Shown one piece after another: positions 1 to 9,400 of a DNA stretch of 26,998 bases. Made by a program: the position numbers and the translations under genes. How positions within the stretch are numbered: position 1 is the stretch's first letter; the number at the start of each line of letters is the position of its first letter. The stretch is from Allomyces macrogynus ATCC 38327 (lineage: Eukaryota > Blastocladiomycota > Blastocladiomycetes > Blastocladiales > Blastocladiaceae): positions 361,668 to 388,665 of the forward strand of contig GG745361.1 of NCBI GenBank assembly GCA_000151295.1, written 5' to 3'. The notes below the pieces were generated by a model. The model searched no databases, was not told the DNA's origin, and worked only from the letters and a program-made list of their open reading frames with translations.

Positions 1-61
1 TTCCCGCATCCATCCTCTCTCCCTCGCTCCTTGCGAACCAACCAACTCCACATCCACCACC

Positions 62-1169
62 ATGACCTCCGTCCTCGACCAGCTTAAGCAGTACACGACC
101 ATCGTCGCCGACACTGGCGACTTTGAGAGTGCGTCTCGCGCGCCTCTCCCCCCCCCCCCCCCCGACCACTGCTGCATCCCCAACCGCGCCGACCCAATCA
201 ATCGCAATCTGGTGGCCCTATCATCGCTGACCGCCGCCCACTCACACTGCTGCACCAGGCATTGCGCAGTACAAGCCGACCGACGCGACCACCAACCCGT
301 CGCTGATTCTCGCCGCCGCACAAAAGCCGCAGTACGCGCGTTTGATCGACGAGGCCGTCGCCTGGGCCAAGACGCAGTCGACGAACCCGGCCGACCAGCT
401 CGACCACGCCATCGACAAGATTCTCATCAACTTTGGCGTCGAGATCCTCAAGCTGATCCCGGGCCGCGTCTCGACCGAGGTCGACGCGCGCCTGTCGTTC
501 GACACGCAGGGCACGATCAACAAGGCGTTGCGCCTGATCCAGCTCTACGCCGACGCCGGCATCGGCAAGGACCGCGTGCTCATCAAGATCGCATCGACGT
601 GGGAGGGCATCCAGGCCGCGCGCGAACTCGAGGCCAAGCACGGGATCCACTGCAACCTGACGCTGCTCTTCTCGTTTGCGCAGGCCGTTGCCTGTGCCGA
701 GGCGGGCGTCACGCTCATCTCGCCGTTTGTCGGGCGCATTCTCGACTGGTACAAGGCCAAGCACGGCGCGGAAAAGTACGCGGTCGCCGCCAACGACCCG
801 GGCGTCGTCTCCGTCTCGCGCATCTACAAGTACTACAAGGCGCACGGGTACAAGACCATCGTCATGGGCGCGTCGTTCCGCAACACGGGCGAGATCACCG
901 AGCTTGCCGGGTGCGACTTTTTGACGATTGCGCCGTCGCTTCTTGCCGAGTTGGCGGCCGCGCAGGTGCCGCAGGGTGGGCTCCCGCGCAAGCTCGTGCC
1001 CAACGTGGATGCGGCGTCGGCCGAACCCAAGATTCACTTGGACGAGGCGGCGTTCCGCTGGCAAAACAACGAGGACGCCATGGCGACCGAGAAGCTCGCC
1101 GAGGGCATTCGCAAGTTTGCCGAGGATGCCGGTAAGCTTGAGGCCATTGTCAAGGCCAAGCTCGCATAA
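62..1169 (+). CDS. TAL1: Transaldolase (two exons)
   Basis: Cytosolic enzyme of the non-oxidative pentose phosphate pathway; it moves a dihydroxyacetone unit from sedoheptulose-7-P to glyceraldehyde-3-P through a Schiff base. Exon 1 is 62-128 and exon 2 is 259-1169; the intron (129-258) starts GTGCGT and ends CAG. Splicing gives 325 residues, the normal family length. In the E. coli TalB-like numbering that results, Asp17, the TDATTNPS signature with Thr33 and Asn35, and the Schiff-base lysine in IKIASTWEG at Lys132 all fall where the family has them. The start at 62 is the first ATG after a pyrimidine-rich leader (1-61) and is needed for Asp17. The intron carries a run of 16 C (148-163). The frame is otherwise clean, and the identification is secure. 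Confidence 0.96.
148..163. repeat. C16 homopolymer in the transaldolase intron
   Basis: Sixteen consecutive C residues lie 19 nt inside the intron. The tract is probably length-variable and error-prone in sequencing. It does not touch the splice sites. Confidence 0.9.
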
Positions 1170-1432
1170 GGCAGAAGCGGCGGGGAGCAATCTGTTTATA
1201 ACACTTATTTTTTTGTCGTGCGTGGTTCGCTGTGGGACCGTGGGAGTGGATGTCGTGATGTGCCGATCTATCCACGAGTTTTTGAAGTGCAAAGCGTTGG
1301 CGACTCGACGTAATAGAACCGACGCGAGCCAAGTTGCGTCGAAGTCGGTCGCCGTTTCTTGCTTGGGCAAATGGTGATGGTGAGAGAATGGTATGAGAGG
1401 TCATAAAGCAACGTTAAAAAATCGCCGAACAC

Positions 1433-1503
1433 GCACTGTTAGTGAAACGGTATCATGGAACCCTCCCAAGGTTTCGGCCCGGGTTCGACTCCCGGACAGT
1501 GCA
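1433..1503 (+). tRNA. tRNA-Gly (anticodon CCC)
   Basis: The 71 nt fold into a full cloverleaf. The acceptor stem is 7 perfect pairs (1433-1439 with 1496-1502), discriminator A is 1503, the D-arm is 1442-1456, the anticodon stem is 1458-1462 with 1470-1474, and the T-loop is TTCGACT between five-pair arms. The anticodon CCC at 1465-1467 sits between T33 and A37 and reads GGG glycine codons. Internal A-box and B-box (GGTTCGACTCC) promoter elements are present, there is no intron, and CCA is not encoded. A T4 run a few bases downstream can serve as the RNA polymerase III terminator. Confidence 0.95.
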
Positions 1504-2041
1504 TCAATCTTTTGGTCTGGCATTTGTATTGGTGAACGATCGTCGACCTGATGGAGTTCTTTCTTGATTGTCATCATCTCCTGCAGGCCGAAGTACACCA
1601 GAAAGCACATCATTTTGAACCGTCTGAGCGACGAGCCTGTTTTATTGCCTGAGCTGTTTGGGCTGTCACCTGATGGTCCTGACAGCAAGGGACATTGTGT
1701 GTTGTGTTGTCCAAGCCTGAGCCAACATGAGGGGTGCTGCAATGTCGGAGCCTATTCCTTTATTGAATGGGGTTTATCGATTGACACTATCTCAGGAACA
1801 TGATACACATGATGAAACGTCAGTTCTGAGAAATGAAAAAACAGGCTTGATTGCCTGAGCCTGGCTGAGGTGTACAAACCCCTTGCCCCTAACCTGTCAG
1901 CATCCTCACTCCCTGATCCCTGATCAGAGAGAGAGACACCAAGACAGAGCAGATGTGCCCATTGAAGACAGGGTGGGAAAAATGAGAATAGCTAGCCGCC
2001 CATTCTGGCTGGAGAGAACCAGGTGGGAGGCTCAGACAACT
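1504..2041. other. Insertion zone without a convincing gene
   Basis: This is less GC-rich than the flanking genes and contains many in-frame stops. Apart from the left arm of an inverted repeat (1644-1697) and a short partial echo of its first ten bases near 1852, I see no gene. It looks like decayed mobile-element DNA lying downstream of the tRNA gene. Confidence 0.5.
1644..1697 (+). repeat. Left arm of imperfect inverted repeat
   Basis: About 54 nt match the reverse complement of 2042-2095 at about 46 positions, including an unbroken 14-nt core (GGGCTGTCACCTGA). The arms are separated by about 345 bp. The right arm overlaps the 3' end of the recombinase-like fragment. Confidence 0.8.
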
Positions 2042-2095
2042 CATTGTCCCTGCTGCCAGGACTGTCAGGTGACAGCCCTAACAGCTTGGGCAATG
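2042..2095 (-). repeat. Right arm of imperfect inverted repeat
   Basis: Reverse-complement partner of 1644-1697. It overlaps the last codons of the minus-strand recombinase-like fragment (stop at 2078), so repeat and coding remnant probably belong to one element. Confidence 0.8.
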
Positions 2096-2746
2096 AGCAT
2101 TGTCCATTGCCCTCACTAGCACCCCAGGGTGCTTTGATGTGCCAGTTTGCAGGTGTACTGGCCCCCTTCCCCTGTGAGAAGGTGGCAAAGCTTCATGTAG
2201 ACCCAGGTCGTGCTTGTGGTACTTGGCTGCAGAGGCCCATGCCCCAGCCACAACATCCTCCTCAGTGGCACCATTCAGTTCCATGAACTTGCAGGCCCCT
2301 ACCTTCAGGTTGTAGGCGTGAGAACACTGTGGGATCTGCATGTCCTTCAGGAGTTGGCACACCCAAGATGCAATTGTGTCAGCAACTATGAAACGCTTGG
2401 TGGTGCCCACCCCCACAAAGAGGGTGTCGCTGGTGTTCCCATTGGGTACATAGGGGGAGCAGCGCCCGAGGTAAGCAGTCCAGTGCGCCCCCACGTCCAG
2501 CAATGGGTCATTGGCCTGCACAAGGTATGTGATCACTGTTTGATCAGACTGGTTCTTGGGGCCACATATCGCCAAGCGCAACGTGTCTGGAAGCACTGCA
2601 CACACTGGCACGATGATGCGCTCCAAGCATCTGAAGTGACGCCTCCCATACTGTAAGAAGAGGAATGCAAGGTGGTGGTTCAGTTTCAAGAATGATAGGT
2701 CTGTGGTTGGGCCCCAGGCCCACACTGCATCATCCAAAATTGTCAC
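2078..2746 (-). pseudogene. Decayed tyrosine recombinase fragment (DIRS/Crypton-like)
   Basis: The open stretch of 222 codons resembles the catalytic half of eukaryotic tyrosine recombinases. It has a possible lysine strand (ICGPKNQSD), then an LF-x-V-like segment, the helix DTIASWVCQLLKDMQI, then an H-AYNLK-GACK segment and NGATEEDVV-x4-WAS-x2-KYHKHD. The last two blocks sit where the H-x-x-R box and terminal active-site region fall in DIRS-like enzymes. The H-x-x-R arginine appears replaced, and the position expected for the nucleophilic tyrosine is Asp, so it is probably inactive. The N-terminal half is not recognisable; a possible upstream piece lies at 2743-2967 in another frame. The family call rests on pattern recognition only. 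A decayed ordinary gene is the alternative. Confidence 0.45.
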
Positions 2747-2986
2747 GCATTGAGTATGTTGAGAACAAGCCTGTAGATCTCCTTGACAATGGGCTGGGAG
2801 AGCATCTCTTTCGTTTGGCGTGTGAGGAACAGCTCACACTCACCCTTGTCCAAGCTCGCACCACCAGTATCAGGGAGCCGGCAAGAAGTGAACCAACTCA
2901 CAAATTCCAGCGTGCGTACGTAGGTCAGCGTGCAAAATCTGTAGATCTGACGTGGAAGCAAGTTCAAAAAACAGACGTACTGACTG

Positions 2987-3313
2987 GTGCAACGTCACTG
3001 GTTGGATGACTTGCTGGCTGCCATGAAGTTGACCCGGCACGAACCGGTCTTTTCGAAGACGCCCGAGGAGTGGGCACCTGAGACCAAGGGCGAGATCGAG
3101 CTCAACACGTGCCAGGTGTTTGGCAAGTACATCCGCCAGTTTGTGCTCAATTTGATGGGCCACGGCATCTGCCCGTCGATGCGCGTCCACAAGACGACAA
3201 AGTCGGTCATCAAGCATATCAGGACAATGTACGGGCTGAAGCGTGAGGATGAGTATGAGCCGTGGAGGGACCAGTCGGAATGTGGCGCTGTGAAGCGCAA
3301 TTGGTACTGGTGA
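2987..3313 (+). CDS. Unidentified GC-rich coding fragment
   Basis: A 108-codon open frame whose codon use returns to the local GC-rich pattern after the AT-richer insertion. I do not recognise the product. It is charged and helical-looking, with aromatic-rich ends (WLDDLL near the start, RNWYW at the stop) and no signal or membrane segment. The first codons may not be the real start, since coding-like composition begins near WLDD at about 3000. Coding-like sequence (ESVAVKYQQIIAMM) resumes in another frame just after the stop, so this may be one exon or a broken gene. The antisense frame at 2870-3328 is probably its shadow. Confidence 0.3.
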   Translation: MQRHWLDDLLAAMKLTRHEPVFSKTPEEWAPETKGEIELNTCQVFGKYIRQFVLNLMGHGICPSMRVHKTTKSVIKHIRTMYGLKREDEYEPWRDQSECGAVKRNWYW

Positions 3314-3642
3314 ATCGGTGGCCGTCAAGTATCAGCAGATCATTGCAATGATGCGTGAGTTGCGCCTTTCATTTGTTGAGCAATGGGTTTGAATAAATTG
3401 AGTGCGGAAATGAGCATTCCTTTGGACACGATTCAATAACAAGACCTGCCAAGGAACGGCCTCAGTGGTGCGCGTTGGTCTTCACTTCACACTTATTTCG
3501 CTGGCTGGAGCAAGAAGTGTATGCCCACGCACAAGTACAAAACATCGGGTCAAATGATCATAGACTGCCCTCCACAATCGAAAACCAAACCCCGACAGCC
3601 TCAATCAACAAGCACCACCCCACTCTCTTCCATCCCGCGCGC
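3314..3642. other. Intergenic, partner gene A 3' flank
   Basis: Contains a short possible continuation of the preceding fragment up to about 3393 and then the 3' flank of the minus-strand gene that ends at 3643. No RNA gene or repeat is evident. Confidence 0.5.
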
Positions 3643-5694
3643 TCAATTCGGAACCGCGCGGTCGCAATACCCCGGGCACGGCGCCACGTTGCAGGCCGGC
3701 AGGCCGTCCGTGATGCGCACCAGGTTCGGCCCCAGCGCGACGCCGACCTCGTCCCCGCAGTCGCGCGTGTGCTCGTGCGCGAGGCACGTGATCTGCCCAC
3801 GATGCGGCTCGCCAGTGCACGGCATGACCAGCTCGTACCCGGCCAGGCGCGCGGTCAGGACGAGTCGGAACCACTGGTAGAGGTTGTGCAGGAACGGTAC
3901 CACCCAATGTGGGCGCCTCGAGACACGGTAAAGCGGACCGAGGAGGGTGTGCAGGTCGCCACTGTGAGTGGCAATGAATGTGCGGAGCCGGTCAGAGTCT
4001 CGACCCTCGTAGGTGGCAAGCGGCATCCCAGCGCGCAGGAGGGCGAGCCGATTGTCGACCTTGTTTAGCTCATGGTGCAGATCGGTGCGCGGGTCCGAGG
4101 CAATGCGGTGGAACGCGTCGAGGAACCGAGTGATGATGTCCGCCGTTGCGTGCACACGCGGCCAATGCGAGCTTGAGGTCTTCAGTCCAGGCGGCTGGTT
4201 GAGCAACACTGGCGCCCGAATAATCTCGTTCAGGTTGGCGGAGAGGGCAGCGAGCTCGCCAGCGAGCAGATCTACACAAAAATGGAGAAGTGAGCAAAGA
4301 CGAAATGAAGGACGGCGCACCGCTGGAATCAGAAAGGATTACAAGAAAGAGGTCTCCGTGTCAAGAACACTTCGGCCGCGTCAGTCTGGACGGATGCGGT
4401 CATCATAGCTGGCGCCGACGCCAGTTTCGGCACAACTGGCACGTCGAGCGGGATGGGCACGAGTGTTGGGTTCGTCGACTGACCAGCTGCAATCGCGGGT
4501 TCCATGGCAGGAACGAGAGAAGGCAACGCGGGGGGAGTGGGTGTCCGAGCGCGAGCACAAACAGAAACAAGAGGTTCGAGAACCAGGTCCACGGGCAAAG
4601 CACGCTGATTCTCCTTCTGCACCAGGTCGGTCAGTGCCGGCGCGGTCGCCCTCGGAGTTGGACCAGGAGCAGGAGCAGGAGCGGGCAAGTCCAAGGGCAC
4701 AACTAGCACCTCGGCGCGATGCAGGAACGTTTCGGCGACGCCGAACCGGAAGGGGATGCCCGGGAACGTCGTGAGCAAGACGACCTTGGTCTCGAGGAGA
4801 CCAGCACCGCGAGCGGGTGCACCGCGCTCACCCTCGCGCCACTCGACTTCCAGCGGTGGGTCGACCATGGACTGAGACGAGAACGGCTTTCCGAGCAGCA
4901 CAGACTGGAAATCCCAGGTCGGGTCGAGCGACTTGGTCAAGAGGAAACACTCGACGAGCGGAAGCGCGACACGGCGGATCAGAGTCGGCCAATCGTGCCT
5001 CATCAAGGTCAGCTTGAAGGCTCTCTGCAGCTCGGCGAACATGGCCGCGAACACGTCGTCAACGACCGACACGAGCGCTTCGAGACCGCAGTTGGCCTTC
5101 TCGTCTTGAGCGAGGCCAGACCAGAAAACACGGAGCGGGTCCTTGCCCTTGGCACCCTGCTGCTGAATGGCCGGATCACGATCATAGCGCTCGGCCACGT
5201 CGCGCAGAGCTTGGACAGCGAGATCGAGCCAATACCAAAGCGTCTCGTCCGATTCGGCCGAGTCGCCTCGACGACCACCACCGGAAAGCGCCGTCTGCTG
5301 ACGGTACCAATGCTTGCGCAGCGCGGTTGCAGGCAGAATGCAACACCGTCGAGCCAATGACCGCGCGCGCGTGCTCCATGCGCCAGGCGGAGAGGACCAG
5401 GTCGAGGTTGGCAGCGTGCTTGCCGCCGCGCTCCGGTTCGAGCACAGATTCCAGGTCAGAGCGGATGAGCTTCTTGGTGCGAGCAACAAGCGACTTGCGC
5501 GCGTCGTGATTCCACTCTTGCTCGAGCACCTGAACAATAAAGGACTTGAGGGCGTTGCTCGCGTTCACAAGCGCGCGGTCAATGGTCTCGGCGACAGTGG
5601 ACGCGCGGTCGGAGCGCGGGTTCCATGTACTTGTCGCTGGCGTCGTTGGTGCCGGCGACGACGTGTCGGCTGGGTTCGCGGGCGCGCCGCCGCA
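3643..5694 (-). CDS. Hsp70-linked Cys-rich protein, copy A (frameshifted, 5' end unclear)
   Basis: Family not recognised; it is a clear paralogue of 13563-15822. Exon 2 is 3643-4271, the intron 4272-4342 (GTAATC...GTGTAG), and exon 1 runs upstream from 4343. Shared blocks in order: a helical part (SFIVQVLEQE, AWRMEHARA), YWLD-AVQ-LR...RYDRDP, LIRRV-LPL-ECFLLTK, the strand block TTFPGIP-RFG-AET-LHRAEVLVV, a Pro/Ala linker, then a C-terminal domain with ITRFLD, VPF-H-YQW-RLVL-AR-AG and a Cys/His cluster (CLAH-x5-C; C-x3-C-DR). Relative to copy B there is one extra base at about 5321-5330. In the N-terminal frame a TAG stands at 5695-5697, so no start can be assigned. The gene is head-to-head with Hsp70 copy A. 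It may be a pseudogene or carry consensus errors. Confidence 0.55.
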
Positions 5695-6473
5695 CTACGG
5701 GCCGCCCATGACGGCGACATGGAAGCTGCTTGGGCATTGCGACCAGTTGCATTCGGGATCGGCGCCTTGGATCACGTCGTTTTCGGTGCCGGGCCGCCTG
5801 CACGTCAGCGCGGCTGCGCTCACGAGCACCCATTTGGTCGTGGTCGCGCATTGGTTGTGCTGTTGCGCGTCCGTCGAGCCCAAACACGTTCGAGAAAATG
5901 TCCTTGATGATCCCCATGGATGCTGGCAGCTCAAGAGCGGCGGGACCTTGGCCAAGGCCGTGCCGGCGTGGCAGTTGCAGGTCGACCTGACGTCGTGATC
6001 GACGTGCCGTGGATCGCGACCGAGACGGTGCCGTGGATCGCGACCAAGACGGGCCGTCGCCATCGCCGTGGTGACCGTGTCCGTGTTGTGACCATGTCCG
6101 GCCGCGGTGTCGTCGTTGTCGACGCGGTGCGATCTGCCCGCACTCGCCGTCATGTCTGAGACTGCCGTCGCTGGATTTGACCAGGGCCGAGACGGCCGAC
6201 GTTGGCTCCATCGCGCGTGAGTGCGCGCGCGCAGTCTCGGAGCGGCCCTGCTGCTGCGCTGCACGGTGGACAAGGCCCGGACGCGTCGCGCCGTGCCCGT
6301 CGACTGCGATTCGCTTTCTGATCGCGCCGGAGACGCGTCGCGCGCTCCCATCCGCGTCTTGCGGCCGACGGCACTGCCTCTCCTCGGCCAACGCCACGAC
6401 GCGTCGGGCACCGACACGCTTGCGCACCAAGCACCCTCAATCAAGACCCACGGCCAAGGTCACCACCGCCAAG
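5695..6473. promoter_or_regulatory. Divergent spacer of pair A
   Basis: This lies between the partner A remnant and Hsp70 A and should hold both promoters and possibly the missing N-terminal coding sequence of the partner. The minus-strand frames are open for long stretches, but the residues are Arg/Ser-rich and show no family blocks. A 24-bp tandem repeat sits at 6004-6051. No TATA box stands out. Confidence 0.4.
6004..6051. repeat. 24-bp tandem repeat, two copies
   Basis: Units 6004-6027 and 6028-6051 differ at one base. Each begins GTGCCGTGGATCGCGACC. The 24-nt period would preserve a reading frame, so it could be a recent duplication in coding or regulatory DNA. Confidence 0.85.
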
Positions 6474-8533
6474 ATGGGGCCATCACCAGTCGCAGACGCC
6501 CGCGCCCGACGACCTGCTCGCCGCCGTCTACCCGATCAAGTGGCAGATCGCGCTCGATTTCGGCACCAGCTACTCGGGCTTTGCCATCGCTGTCAAGGAC
6601 TTTGCCAGCGCCGTCGTCGACAGCGCCAAGACCATCGACCTCGCCTCGATCCCACGCCTGCACCTCACGCACTACATCAAGTACAACTCGTCGTGGCCCG
6701 GCGGTCGCATGCCCTACGCCAAGACGCGCACGGCGCTGCTCTACGACGCGAGCGGCAAGGTCGTCGCGTGGGGCAACGAGGCCTGGAGCAGTTCATGGCC
6801 ATGGAACCCGACGACCAGGCCGAGCACATTTACATTGACCGGTTCAAGCTGCTGCTTGATGCCAAGCTTGCGCACCAAGGCGAGGCCGTGGACCGGCTCA
6901 AGGCGCTCGGCAAGGACGCGGTCGAGGTGATTGCCGACTATTTGCGCCCGCTCGTCACGTTTCTCGGAGAGTACATCAAATACAGTGAGCCAACGACGTA
7001 CGTATGCCTCTTCGCCTGGATTCTTTCGATAATTCGAACTGATTTGTCTCCCGCTTCTCCACCTTCACCACCGTTGCTCCAGCGAGCTGAACCCGTTCCA
7101 CGTGCGCTGGTGTTTGACGATCCCCGCCATGTGGAGCGACGCCGCCAAGCAAAAGATGTACCGCGCCATGTTCAAGGCCGACTTAATCCCGTCGCTCACG
7201 TCGGAGCGCGTCATCTTTTGCTCGGAGCCCATGGCGGGCTTGCTTTCCGAGGCCATCTCCTCGGACGCGCGCACCAAGATCCAGCGCATAGACCCGATCC
7301 TGATGGTCGACATGGGTACCCTCGCACCTTTTTCTTTGGTCGGCGTGCGTCGTGGGTGGTGATCTCTGCCTCAATTTTGCCCCGCAATGACTAGGCTGCG
7401 GCACCGTCGACCTGACAGCCATGCGCATGGGCACCGACGGATTTGACGAGCTCGTGCCGGGCATTGGCGCGTCGTGCGGTGCGACCATGCTCGACGACGA
7501 ATTTCTCAGCATGTTCCGGCGCGCCGTCGGGCCCGACGTTTACGACCAGGTCGTCGCCGAGCACCCCAAGGTCGAGCTGCAAATCTTGCGCGACTGGGAA
7601 ACGTGCAAGACCACGTTCATGGGCGAGAAGCGGTGGTTTGGACGCGTGCCGATCCCGCACACCATGGAGAAGTACCTCGACTTGGACGAGGTCGAGTCGT
7701 CGTCGTCCGAGTTGGACGTGGGGCTCAACGAAAATGAGCTGTGCCTGACGACCGCGCTCATGGAGACGCTGTACGAGCCGATCGTGGCCGAGATTGTTGG
7801 GCTCGTGACGACGATGCTCGACCGGCTGCAGGCCAAGGGGATCTCGGTCGCGCACGTGCTCTGCGTCGGCGGGTTCTCGCAGTCCAAGTACTTGCTCTCC
7901 GCGCTGCGCGAGCGGCTGCCCATCAACCCGCTCAAGATTGTCGCGTCGGCGCATGGGCCTGCGGCCATATTGATCGGCGCTCCCATTTTCGGCTCGTTTT
8001 ACCGATTACTGGGATGATGCCTTGTGTTTGCGCTGAACTTGCTCTTGTCTCATTCCATAGCGTGCCGTCCCGAGCTGATCCGCACGCAAGTCGCGCGGCT
8101 CACTTACGGCATCCAGATGCGCACGCCCTACAAGCCGTCGGTACATGGCCCGCGCGAGCGGCTGCGGGACCGGCTCTTCATGTGCGACGACGGGATCACG
8201 CGCGTGCACAACGCGTTCGACGTGGTCATTCGCAAGGGCGACAGTATGGTGCTGGGGCAGGTGATCACCAAGTCGTATGTGCCCGCCGACTGCTCGCACA
8301 CCGAGGTCTGGTTCAACATCTACGTGTCGCACCTTGAGGACCCGGTCTACACGGACACGGTCGGGTGCGACAAGGTGGGCACGGTCACGATCAAGGTGAC
8401 GGCGTGCACGCAGTACTCGAAGAAGGACCCGCTGGTCGCGACGGTGCGTGTGGAGCACACGGGGCTCGTGCTCGAAGTCAAGAATAAGCGCACGGGGGTC
8501 AAGGTCGGGACGACGGTCGATTTCTACGACTAG
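6474..8533 (+). CDS. HSPA12-like Hsp70 ATPase, copy A (indels in exon 1)
   Basis: Non-canonical Hsp70 of the HSPA12-like group: actin-type ATPase domain and C-terminal beta domain, no EEVD tail. Exons: 6474-6997, 7083-7315, 7395-7991, 8061-8533. Visible motifs are phosphate-1 IALDFGTSYSG, LTIPAMWSDAAKQKM, phosphate-2 VDMGCGTVDLTA (Cys where copy B has Gly) and adenosine motif CVGGFSQSKYLL. Copy B aligns throughout. Two opposite indels disturb exon 1. ATGGGG (6474-6479) has one G too many, and a G is missing at 6785-6786 before the QF-MAMEPDD segment. They cancel, leaving exon 1 at 524 nt exactly as in copy B but with about 103 codons out of frame. Intron 3 appears to begin GC (7992) where copy B has GT. 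Without the indels the product would be about 608 residues and begin MGxxxS. Broken gene or consensus error. Confidence 0.8.
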
Positions 8534-9400
8534 GGCTTGTGGTCGGGGTGGGAATGAGTGTTTTTCGGCGCGCTTAGGGGTGATGAGGCGCGGCCAGTGA
8601 GTGGATCGTTGAATGTGAGGAAGCGGTGCTCTGGATGCCCGTCAAAGGCGCGATGGTCTTCTTGTCAACAACTTTTTTCCATCTTGTCAATGTATTGCCT
8701 GGATCATTATTGAATTTGGTGCAGCGACAGGCTGTGTTGGGCAGCGCCACATCAAAGCACTCATTTTCATCACGCATGCCGAGTCAATGTGGTGTTCCTT
8801 CACGCATCATCACATCTTGTGCTTTGACTTTCTTCGTCAAGTATGGTATCGGCACTGTTGTGGTCTGTTCATTCATCATTCACAACAGCAAGCATCAGCG
8901 GTGCCAATTCCACAACTCTCGCAACGACTTCCACTCTGTGCCATGGTTCCGTTGGGTTCTCTGCTCCTGTCCACACGTCCGGCTCGCCTCATGTCGCCCG
9001 AATCCTCTGCCTTGTTCCCCATGCATCTCGCAGAGATTTCTGATCCCATAGCAATCTCGGCTTCCAGGCCATACCAAGTCTCACAAATCGTGGGGACTTC
9101 GCGGCACAGCGACATGATGGCCCCTGGCGGCCCAAGCAAAGGAGTGTGCTTTCCAAAATGATCCTTTCTAATGCACCGCCGCTTGCTTATCACGCCCAAA
9201 ACTACACGCGTAGTGCAATACCACATGCGCCTGCGTGAATGGACGAACAAAATCGCACCACCAGATATCAGCCGGCCGCTTCTCATTGTCGACTGCGGAA
9301 CGGCCGACTGAGCTGCTCCGTGAACCTGTCAAAATAATGCGTCCGCGTCTACCGTGCTCAATTTCTCGACCAGCAGATTACTCTCCATCTTCTCCGCCAG
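8534..9400. other. Intergenic, no gene seen
   Basis: Follows the Hsp70 A stop. A short stretch near 8602-8621 resembles the 3' flank of copy B (near 18415-18434), consistent with the duplicated block reaching past the stop. The rest has scattered short frames without coding character. The final part (about 9380-9400) resembles the end of Hsp70 intron 1 and leads into the third copy. I find no remnant of Hsp70 exon 1. Confidence 0.5.

Noticed and set aside
2870..3328. 152-codon minus-strand frame
   Set aside because: Overlaps the plus-strand fragment whose codon use looks more coding-like; the residues are Arg/Leu/Val-rich as expected for an antisense shadow.
4719..5360. Plus-strand frame across partner gene A
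   Set aside because: Antisense to the conserved minus-strand paralogue; no conservation of the plus frame with copy B.
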